DNA of 64,000 nucleotides, taken from assembly GCA_921293015.1 (NCBI GenBank), contig OV121090.1, positions 1,178,001 to 1,242,000 on the forward strand, read 5' to 3'. The position numbers and the translations under genes were made by a program. The stretch's first letter is position 1. The number at the start of each line of letters is the position of its first letter. This DNA is from Phorcus lineatus (lineage: Eukaryota; Mollusca; Gastropoda; Trochida; Trochidae). Shown in pieces: positions 46,369-58,300 of the stretch. The notes beneath the pieces are model-generated. The model made no database searches. It was not told where the DNA came from and saw nothing but the letters and a program-made list of their open reading frames with translations.

Positions 46369-49300
46369 ATGGATCCATACACTGAGGTAGATTGAGTCAC
46401 GTGCATTATATGTAGCTTGTTTTGCTGATTAGTAGTCTTTGTTATTGAGCATGCATTCATGTAACAGAAGCTGAAAGGACGTAGCCTATCTTCATTTGAA
46501 AAATATTTTCTCAAATCACTTTCTCAAATGTTCTCAACTTCTGTTTCGCTAATTGTTTTTATCTAATGCATTTTGTAAAATATTTCGATAAACCCAAAAA
46601 ATATTTCATTCTCTATTAGTGACGATTGCATGAATTATCAAACATGCAGTGTATTTTCAAATATGGAGCAGACTAGCTAGACACCCTACGTCACAAATGA
46701 GTTTCTGTCTAGTGAATAAGGACAAATTCAAGAATTAGTTTAGAGTCTTTGTCTTGGATCACTATTTTGATGTTCACAAGACATGGATATACACACATCA
46801 ATGGATACTGATGTAGAAATAGGCATAAGATTGACGGTGACTGATACAGTGCAAGATGACAGCAGTGATGGACATTTATTGGTGAGACAACAATGGCTGG
46901 ATTTTTACGAGAACCCAACATTCGTGGTGACATCAAGGCTGTTTCAAAAGATGTTATTTCCTTAATCTATTTCTTATTCAGCTTCAGCTTCATTTTAATT
47001 TTAAATGTTTATCATTCCTAGTGACTGATTGCTAAAGATAAAGAAAAATTATCAAACCAATTTTAGGTGTGGTCTTTTATTTGTGATTAGAATTTTCCCC
47101 AATATTCAGTCAGAAACAATGAACTTGAAAAACTTACTACACTAGATCTGAGAATTTGAAACAGTGATTGTTTCTCTGTGGATTCTTGTGTTCATGGGTC
47201 TGTTCATTAGATGAAAATTAGTTTAATATCATGGATTCAGCTTGATTGAGCACTTGCATACTTAAGCTGCTAAACAGTTGAATTTACTTCTCATCATGCC
47301 CTTCTCAATATGTTGATTTTCATAAGAAACCAACTCTTCTCGATTAAATAAAACTATAAATGAAGTATGACATATTTGACTCCAACAGCATACTCTCTGG
47401 CCTTTTAACTAAGGTTAACCTTAACTCCCATTCTTTAACACTGTTCGCCGCGAATGGCTGAAATATTGCCCAAGCGGCGTTAAACAATAACTCACTCACT
47501 CACTCACTCTTTAACACTGTACTAAGGTTACCTTAAGGACTTAAAATCACCTTAGGGCTGCGTCTTCGCAAGGTTTTCTCGCTACTTGTACTAGAGCCAA
47601 TGTCATTTTCTGGCAGTGAAACAAGTGTTGTGCTGCTAAAAATACCCTTCTTGCTACTATCACTCACTCTTCATTTCATTTGCAAAACAATTGACGATTT
47701 TTGCTTTCCCCCATCCCATCAATTTACTATTTAAAACACGACTATCATCTGACATAAGACCAAAAGACTCAGTAATTTAGCGAAGACATATTTTAACAGT
47801 TTTAAAATCGAGTGCAAACAAGTTCTCGTGGAAATGTCCTATGACAATGAAATTACAACTTTCAATCCTTTTCATTGGTAGTTAAAACAATGACATTTGA
47901 AAAATATGAGTCACCGTTTGTGATTGGTTCATCCCTGTAAGGAATATAAAAATGATAAAGCCAGGATACAGGTCAAATCCTTTTTGTCAAATGCAAAAGT
48001 AAAAAAATAAGTCTTCATGAACATTTTTAAGATTCTGAAGATGACAAAGTTTTAGGAAGTTTAATGAAGATGAATATTTTTCAGACTGTACCTGGTGCTG
48101 TCTTGTAACAGATATAGATTGAACGAGGCAATTCTTACCTGCACTTGTGCAGTATTTATATAGTGAATTTGTATGCTGTAAGGGACTTACGTGGGCTCAC
48201 AAGACTCTCTTGTTGCAAGTCTCTGGACTCTGCAGGTCATATTTGTAGATTTATCACTGTGAAAAGGATTTGTTTTTTGTTTCTATTCATGTTATCTTGT
48301 TGCATTCACCAATTTATTCAAAAGAATTTTTTATAATCATATCATTTATTGTTTAAAGACCAGAAAAGATTATACATTTTGTACTACTGGAAAACATATT
48401 TTTAGGGTGTACTAAAGCAAGTCTACTAATGAAAAATGTAAAGGAGCAAAAATCACACATCTAAAGACTAAATTACATTACAATTTAGCAATTCGCAATG
48501 TTAAGCTATGAAAATAGCATCAAACAAGTGACGATCGGCATTTTTGAGGAAGTGATAACAAAATTAAACACCTTACACTATTACTGTGCATGCTCAGTAA
48601 ACAAAACTCAATGTTAAACCAGATATATTTAGCTATTGTGTTCATGAAAAGTGATTTATTATAAAATTCATAATCAATTTATCATGTAAGCATCTGAGGG
48701 CATTTATCAGTTTACAGCCATCGTCACAAACATGCAAATGAGAAAACATTCAAACACCGCGTGTAGACTTTGAATTTGGATGGCAAGCAACAGCCCACAA
48801 GTCAAGGAAATTTGATAGGTTTTATTGAGAAACACAAGCTAATGTTTATTACAGAAACTGATAGAGCGGACCCGTCAGCGGCGGGAGATGCTAAACCAGA
48901 AGCTGGGGAAGACGCCAGACCCAGCACCCAGAAAACGCAGAACTCCGCTTGGAGAGGACCTGTCGGATAATGTCTCTCCAGATAACGCGCAACAGAATGA
49001 CGGTATGTTGAACTTCAGTTGTGTCAATGAATATTTTTCACTTGGAATTTGCTAAAAAGAAAAGAACTTTAAATCCATTTTGAAGTTTTGTATGTTCTTG
49101 GTGACAACTGCTTCACACAAGGTGCAAAATATATGGCTCAAGCTTAAATTATGGCTCAATGCTATTGATGTACAACTTTGTTTTACGATTCCCCAGGTTT
49201 TTGGAGTGAAAGGGAAAAAAACTATGCTTTAAATGCTATGATTATTTTAGTCAAGATTATCATATACAACTGTAGTAAGATACTAAGAAAGGATTTACCC

Positions 49301-52300
49301 CCAAATATCACATTAATCAAAAGACAGATAACAAGATATTACAATATCATAAAATTTATCTACATTAACCAAAGACAGGAGGCATATTTTCTGAAGTTGC
49401 GGTCTAGTTTACATATTTATTTAGAAACAACGAATAGACACTGTACAACTTTTCTGTATGAAAAACTTTTGTTTGTCCTTATATGTCACAGTCACAATGT
49501 ATCTCATCCTGTATGTATACCTGAAAATAAGTAGTGAAATAATGTTAAAAACTTCTTCACACAACGTTTCTGACATCTTGCCCCTTCTTCAAGTGGATAA
49601 TGTTGTATGGTATTTTAATGTTATCTTAGAGTATTTAACACCTGTACTACAAGTTAATTGCCTGCATTTTGATGAAGCTTAATGTTGAGCAATATACACT
49701 TATTTCAAAACATGTGCACATCCAATTTCTTTTATGGTGGCATAAGTGAATAAAGCTTGTCTTTTGGGTTATTATTTATCAAAAACGTACGACATGTAAA
49801 CTTTAAATTAATTATCTAGATTTCTAAAGAGAGTTGGGTATAAAAAAATACTCTCTTGAAGTTCTGAAAAATCAGGAATTATGTTGATCTATTTCTGTTT
49901 CATCATTTCAGACTCCCCAAAGCGACAGTGTCTGCGTGAGAACGAGCAGGATATCAAAGAGGACACACCTGCAATCAGCGGCGTTCGCTCCCGCTTGCAG
50001 AACCTCTCCAAGCAACGTGGTGATTGGTCTGACACATGTGATAGCCCTGTCCCCGTTCCAAGGAAGAGTTTGGGTAACGAGCTTGATGAGAATACCCCTG
50101 CTGCTCATGCTCCTGCAGTTACCCCCGGAAACAGACGAGGGAGACTTGCAGCACTCGCAGCTAACATCAACACCTGGGAAGATGATCTGAGCCGCCCTAC
50201 TATACAGTGAGTGCTCCATTAGTCCATTCATTTAGTTACTTGACTCATGTTTTTTATATAATTTGAAAAGTAAAAGTATTACATCTTCAATCTTTTAATC
50301 TAAAAGTAGATTTCTACTCAAACTTTGGCAAAATAATCAATACCAATGGAACAAGATTTGTGTTCCTAACTAAATTTTCTTAAAAAATAGAGTTTCCTTT
50401 TCTGATGATAAACAAATATCTATCCTGTGTTCTATCACATTTTCTTGACTTTCTCCAAGCAACTAGTTACTAAGTGTAAGGTGAACGGATGATTTCACCA
50501 TGCAGTTAACCTGATGTAACCTATGTTGATGTCTTTCTTTGCAGGAAGGAAGAGGAGAAGAAGCCAAGATGGCAGCCCCCGAAGTCCACCAAGTCATCAG
50601 TCCCTGCTCCCCCGCCACCCCCTGTAGCCCAGAACTCCCCCAAGAAGTACAGAGCCCCTCAGCCACCAGCCGCCTCTGCTGCTCCCCCAAGTAAAGTCTC
50701 GCAGACCTACAAGTCTCCTCAGAAACAACCAACAGCCACTGTTCCCACGTCTCCTGTCAAGTCCATGTTGAGTGTGGGCACTCTCTCCAATAGCAATGTC
50801 TCTGCATCCTCTCCAGTGAAAAAGGTGTCATCACCCCTCACCTCACAGATCCGCGTCCCACAGAAGGTGCATGACGACCGTCGCCTCACCGACCAGATCC
50901 CTGTCAACGTTAAAGGCTTGGATGAATCTCCCTCTGCCTCTGAGCAAACTGATGATGAACCCACTGCAAAGCCAGTGTCTGAGAGATTCAACTCATGGGC
51001 TAAGAAGGAAGTCTGTTGTACCCCGAAATCTTCCCGAGCTCTTGACCCAGCTCTCACGCCAGTTGCAGCCAGGATGGCCTCCTGGGAACAGAAGGTCAGC
51101 CAGACTCCTGTCGGAACATCCTCTGTAACCAAGGTCAACCAGACGCCTCGTCAGACATGCACCCCTGCCAGGACCCAGAATGCACCAGCAAGACCAATCA
51201 GCACGCCCTCTATGGCGGCTGTGATGACTCAATCAAATGTGCTCACCCAGGTGACGCCCAAACCCCAGCGCCCTGTCAGCATGGCAGTCCCTGCAGGGGC
51301 AGCTGACCCGACAACTAGACCGGTGTCTGAGAGAATGGCCAAGTGGCAGGAGCAGACAAAGGCTCCCCCTGTTGAGGAAGAACCGACAGCTTACTCTGTC
51401 AACGCTCGGATGTCAGCCTGGGAGCACATGTCCTCCTCAAACCAGGTGAGCTACATCAAGAAGGTGAACCCCGGAGACCCGTCGCCCACAAAGTCTCCTG
51501 CTCGACCACCCCCACCCACAAACTCTGCCACAAAGAAAGGTGTTACTCCCAGCAAGTGTGTGACGGACGCCATCAGCGAGAAGGCTCAACGGATTGTACA
51601 CAACTCCCCCAAGTCTGCCACACCTGCAAAGAATTGTCCACTCTCTCCGTCGAGTGCAAGTGGAACAATGAAGTCGGTGCACCAGCGGCTAATGGAGCAG
51701 ACGCACAATAGCAACAAGAGCCAGGACATCATGGAGAAGATGAGGCAGGAGCGTATGGCGGAGCTGAACACCATCCAGAACCGCTGGAAGAACGGGATAC
51801 TCAGGGATGACACCTCCGGCTCTGCCTCAGAACAACCAGTAAGTGCCAGTAGGCTCGTGAAGTCAATTCTGATGATGCTAGCTACCTGCGAGATCAATCT
51901 GCAACTATGCTCAGAAATTCTCAGAGTTAGTTTTAGTGATATGTGCGATGTTTTCATGTGTTTTGATGTCCCTAAAAAACTGTAAATACCAAATTCTTTT
52001 TGGTCACATCACATGCATTTCAAATTCAGTTGAAAATGCAATGAATATTGTCAATATAACATAATTTTCATCAGATGTTTAGATAAAGGAACACCATGTT
52101 TCTTTGATTGTAATATTTTTTAAGATTAGCATTTATTTCTTAATTTTTCCATATAAAAAATCATGCAAGCAAAAATCATTAATACTAATTTAGTCCTAAA
52201 GTTCTGAAAATGTTTATGGAGTATAACAAAAAGTGAGTTCTAACACAAAGTTGTTGTTGTAGCCCTCACAGCAGACCGCCCCAGCCTCCGCACATTCTGC

Positions 52301-55300
52301 GGACAAGACGGATAAGCGAGAAGCCATCAGAGCCAAGGCAAGGGAGGGTGAGTAATTGTTTCACTTTTTTCTTGCGAGGCTTGCCTTTGCTTTGCTTTGC
52401 ACTTCATTCACTAGTTGGTTTCATCTTTCACATCTACCATCATTGTTGAAAACCATTGTCTGGTTTAAAAATTGGATTTAGTCCATTCTTAAGGAAGTTT
52501 AATTATGATTTATAAATGTTTATGAATGAAATTTACTCATGATATATTCTTCTATTGTTGAATAATATTAACATTTCGGAGATACTTGATCCAGAAGAAA
52601 ACCTCATGTATAATAATCTCTTACAATTCATCATAACAGCCATCAACCTCTACTCTGATAGTATTCACTATGTAGATTGTCCTCTTCATCATAACAAACG
52701 TAGTCATCACCTGCTTACTAACTGGGCCATTGTGTTTCCGCTATGCAGACTTTGACAACAAGCTAGCTGCAATGGGCTTTGATGTGTCAGACGACGGAAA
52801 GCAAGGGGCTTCCTTCAATTTTAAGCGAGGGGGTAACTCCCAATCATATAACCAGCACATGTCTGAGCAACAACAGTCTGAGTCCCCTCTTCCCCCCGCA
52901 GGCTGCATCCCCGTACCTCCCCCTCCTCCACCGGCAGAGGGCACCATGAAACCCCCTACAGGGAGACCCCCTAGCAACACGGCTTCAAAGCCTCCAGCCC
53001 AGGCTGGGTCAAGCATCTACAAGATCATCTCCCAGAAGGGTAACCAGGACGCAAACCGCCAACCCAGCACCACAGCGCCACCTAGCAACCCTGTCCAGCG
53101 CCAAGCCTCTACAAATAGTCGCAGGGTGCAGTTTGATGACAGTTTCGACAGCACTACAGACGAGAGTGAAGCTGTGAGGACGTCGATGGATGAGGAGGAC
53201 GATGAGACTGAATCTCAATTCGAGACAGAGTCAGACCGAGACGACACGTCGGAATATGATGAAGTAGAGATGAGGAGGAAGCCACACCAACAGGCCAGAC
53301 CTCGCCCTCCCGTTTATGAGGAGGATGATGTCAGTCTCAGCGCCTTTGTGCCAGACTCGGTCCGCAGACAGAGTGTGCTTCCTTCAGGCCCAGACGACCG
53401 CAGACAGAGTTTTGCTAGTGAAACGAGTCAGGACAGTTTCGAGGAGCCCCATAACGCTCCCCGCAACCCTTACAGAAGCACCTCCAACCTGAGACATCTG
53501 GCCAACCAGCAGGACAGCTCTAGTAGTCTAGCAAGCAGCGCAGACAGTAACCGTGGCGACATCGACGACCTGTTGGAGGAAGCCATGGACTCGGACGAGG
53601 AGGAGAGTAGAAGGAAAGGACCCGTTCCATTCCCTGTGAGTTGAAAAGAAACTTTGTTTTCTTAGTTTATTCCTTCTGGATTGACCATCAATAAGTCATT
53701 GTACAATTGTTTTGATCAAGGAATACCACAGTGCATATTTTCCCCATGTTCATATCAAATTAGTTCTTGATTTAGCAACAATTACTTTGGAAAATTTGTA
53801 ATGTAACCATAACCATATTTTTAACTTCTTTTTGGTCTACTGTCGATAATTGATCGATGAATGATCTTTATAAGTTATAGTTTCACTGTCAGTTCTAAAC
53901 TCTGTGGATCTGTGTTTTGTAAGATATATTTATGGTGCAAAAGAAATTGTTCTTAACCGAAACATTTTTCAGAGAAATCACCGTTACCAATCAGAAACGT
54001 CGGACAGGGATGGCAACTTAGTGTACAGTGTCAGTGCTTACAGGTCCAAGAGGTAAGCATCAGCGGAGGAACTTCCCTGTGTACCAGTAGCAAACTAAAG
54101 TGTCAACCTTCTTTATAAGACACCTTGCAATTATTTACATGTAAAACGGCGATAGTCAATTGTCATTTCAATATCAACCAGATTTGCATGTTCAAAACTT
54201 GTCATTGCAAATTATTTACTGGCCATTGTAAATTATTATAAACAAAATGAATAGGGTAAGTACGGCATACTTCGGGCACCTACAACGTTTTGCGGTTATA
54301 GTAGACATATTCTGAAAAACTGCCTCTGTTTTGACTTGACAAACAGTGATAGTGCGCTCAGTCGTTCGATTCCCGGTGTTTAAGTGGGTCAATGCCTTTA
54401 TTTCAATTATACAGTGTAAAAAAATTGTAAATATCTGTTATTTTGTTAAGCCGACTTGATGACTGGCTTAAGCTCATTCTTAAAATATTATCTGTTATAA
54501 AGTGGCACATTTGTATCAAGGTAAAACTGCATAATCACCATTGCTGCCTTGTAGATTTGAACTGTTGATCTACTGATTACATTTGTCTCATACACAGCCA
54601 AGCAGTTCTTCACCAAAAGCTAGTTAGTTTGTTAATTGATGTCAACCTATGTACAGGAACCTACAGATGCCGCCAGTTCCCTCAGCACGGATATCTCGTC
54701 ACAGCGCGTACGTGGACACGGGGGTGGAGGAAGAGGAGATAGAGATGCCCCACCAGCCCCCGGCAGACGAGCAGAGGAAGTCTGTACAGGAGAGGATCCA
54801 GGTATGTTGTCAGGCGGCATGGTCAGTAGCTGGAAATAGTTCATCCTGTTATCATACGCTATGTGCTGCTCTAGTTTGTTATTTGAATTGAAATGGTTAT
54901 TTCCCCATTTTTCATTTGACACATGCTTTGAAATTCTTAAAATGATTCTATCTGGTTAGAATGCCACAGATTCCATGATTTGCCCTCTAATTCAACTGTA
55001 AAACTAAACTGATTAACCATAGTTTGGTTTGTCATGGTTATTGTCCAAAACTTTAAAGTCTTCAGTAGTCAACTTAATTGAAGAAGACTATTGTTGGGGT
55101 TTTTTTCAATTTCTTATGAAATCGTTAGAAAAATGCACACCATCCGTTTAAGAATAATAGCTGTAAATAAGGATCAGTATATCAACAGCAAGATTGTTTT
55201 CACATCACATCACATGAATATTTGTTCCCACGAGTTGTGATAAGGAATCTAAAGATGCTCACTGAGTTACCTCCCTTTGACTGCAGGAGCTTCAAGAGCT

Positions 55301-58300
55301 GGTGCAGCAGGAACAGAGTGTCATCATGCAGACCAGCAATGCTCTCAACCAGTGCTGCGGCCGCGACTCTTACTTTGCTGGGTCGGCCGAACAGGTCGAG
55401 TGTAACAGGCTTCTCCTTGTTGCTTGTGAGTACACATCGAAATTCTGATTTTCATATTTTGCTTACTTGTGGTGATTTTATATTTAAACTCATTAAAAGG
55501 CCAAAGGTAGTCACTGAATTGAATGACTGTATAGAGCTCATTCACAAAAGGGGAGGAAAATGAATTACCCTAACATGCAAATATACGTCAGAAATAACCG
55601 GTTGCACAGGACAATTATGACTTTGAGATTATAACAAGCATAAACCTGCATTTATATGATTATTTAAAGGTGTGGGAATCAAAGACTCGGCGAAAGAATT
55701 ATTATAAACACAGTTCTGTCCTAGAAAATTTACGGTAAAGGTTTCAGCTAAAAGACTGAACATTCATTTTTGGATCTAAGATAATCACAAATACAACAAT
55801 TACATTTGGCATACGACTGTCCTTGTGTTAAGAAGCCTGCTGTAAGCTTAACTCTGATTGGTTCCTCCTACATTCTCCCTCACATGTCTGAAGGTCAGAA
55901 GCGCCAGTCGTACATCCTGGAGATCCAGCGGCTGAAGAGCGAGGGTACGCTGGAGAGCTGTGGGCGGGGACCAAAGGGCTCCCTCACGATCAGCGACATC
56001 AGACTCCCACTCAAGAAGGAGTTTGTCACGAAGATCGGCACCTCACAGGGTAAGTGTACTTGCAGGATTTGGTATATGACTTTTAATTGTTTATTTGTCA
56101 GCATAACCAGTTAAATAAGATACTTGATACAGTGACTGAGAGTTACACATATAGAGGATATGATATGAGTGTTCATGATGTACTATGTTTACAACACAAG
56201 TGCCTAGATATTGGTATTTCCTGAGCGAGAGAAAAGGATATACTGATATTAAGACACAAGTGACATAAACATAGCATGTCATGCGCATAAATATGATAAT
56301 CTATTTATTACTGAAGTGACAAAATCACCAAAAATCATTGTTCAAGAATAGGCACATTGCCGTCCATCCGTCGGTGCATCTGGAATGCCGTGTCATAGGC
56401 CAACTGTGACGTCAAACCATTGTTTTTTAGTTGACTTCACAATAAAAAAATGATCTTTTGAAATCGGCTGAAAAATATCAACCCTGGTTGCCCTAGTAGG
56501 CGATGAATATTTCTATTATATGATTGAGAGTGAGATACTCTGTTCTATAAATGAAATAAACCTGCTCTCTGGCTACAGTGGCGATAACCTTTATTGTCAC
56601 TCTGCTGTGTGGTGATGAGGTTTCATGACACTCGAGTAGAGTAAGAACAATAATTCTATGAAGTCACCAATACCGGCTTTCTTAGGTCGCAAATGTACCT
56701 TTGAAAGAGATCAATCTCAACATAAAACACAACAAAGATAAGAAATGAGATAGAATATCAGCTTTCCCTTGACAAATACCATGTCATTTATGATCAAATC
56801 TTTGAGGGGATTTTTTAGTTATACACATTGATAATCCTTTCCAACTAAGGGTAAAAATTCATGCCTGATTTGTACCCTCGCAGACAGCATCACCTACTTC
56901 TTCATCATCCTCATCCGGAAGGAGACGCAGGTCATCTGTACCCAGATGCTGTCCACACACGACCCCATGATGCGCGGCAGTCTCGACTTCCCCAACCTCA
57001 TCAAGATCAACGGAATTACAGGCGACTTCAAGTTAACTCTGGAGATATATGGAATGGTAGGCATTGATCAGAGACAGAACTTCAACAACACTTTGAAGAC
57101 TTTGCTAACAGAAACACTTTCTGATCCTCATTGTCTTAAACTCCAAACAAGAATTCTTTCGTTGATTTTTCTAAAAACAACTTCATTTTCAAATTAATGT
57201 TTTGAACATGGCATATTCCTGTTATTACATTCTCTTTCTGTGATAAAGTAAAATTTGATTTGTTTTTGTTAGAAATTTAACAATTTTGAATGTTCACCTT
57301 TACAGTCTGTGTCACGAGAAGCAATAACTAAGGATAAGAAGAAACCCAAAACACCCAAGAAGTCAAAGCATAATAGCATGCCCTGTGAGTACACAATAGT
57401 CATTATTTTCAGACTTCAACACTTCACTTCAAATTAGATTGTTTGATGATTTGTGTCTCCAACAACTTAGGCTCTTATGAAAGCAGAATATGAAATTTTG
57501 TTATTAAGTACAAATTCATGTGAATCACAATAGGAAAGATTTCTCATTTGCATCTGTACGGAAATGAAGCAATGCATTACATCTTTCCCTCCATCCTACT
57601 CACAGTGCAGAGTCCGGGAGGTCCGATGGCGGTGAGGACAACGAGCTTCAGCCTCATCACAACTGTCCCCATCAACATGAGGTCCCTTGACAAAACATGC
57701 TTCAACCTGGAGCGGGTAGGTCAACTGCATAACTATTTTCCACAATCATGTTGAAAAGTAACATCAAATTTTTTTCCACTTCTAGATATTGCCCATGCAT
57801 TTGTGTTTTTCTGATCATATCATGGTTAGTACTAAATCATTTGAGTGGCCATTTACAGGCATCACTACTTGTTAACTTGTTTGATTAATGAAAGATATGA
57901 TATTCCAAGACCTGCAGGAGAGGAATCGAGTTTCTCAGTTTCTTTTCCTTGTTTCAGCTCCCCTACTTATCTCCCCTGCACGGCAGTATCTACCTGCGTC
58001 TAAAGTGTTTGATGGAGGCCAATGTTGAGGAGAGGGGCTTTCTGGTATGTATATGCATTTGGATGAAATGATCTCACTAGTTTCTACATTGTTATTAGTC
58101 TGGTGCATCTGTTGTGGTCTGGGGTAAAAACTCTTATTTAGTGTCAGTTGTGGATTTGCATCAATGTTTTTCAATGAAACTTTGTAAATGTTTGGTTGTT
58201 AAATCTTTTATATTTTATTTCAAAAGAAGGAAGGTCAATAGACTTTTTGGTATGTGAGGATTTATAACTTGTAAATAAGCATATTTTAATTGTTTTACCA

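Noticed and set aside
48770..48970. Open frame starting MNLDGKQQ in the anillin region
   Set aside because: It is a different frame from exon 2 ([11 protein letters not shown]), which joins in phase to the six-codon start exon and matches the family.
50719..51138. 139-codon open frame on the minus strand
   Set aside because: It is antisense to the long anillin exon 4 and reflects its GC-rich codons.
52555..52755. Plus-strand open frame just before anillin exon 6
   Set aside because: It lies in intron 5 and runs into the acceptor; it shows no homology and the exon phases fit without it.
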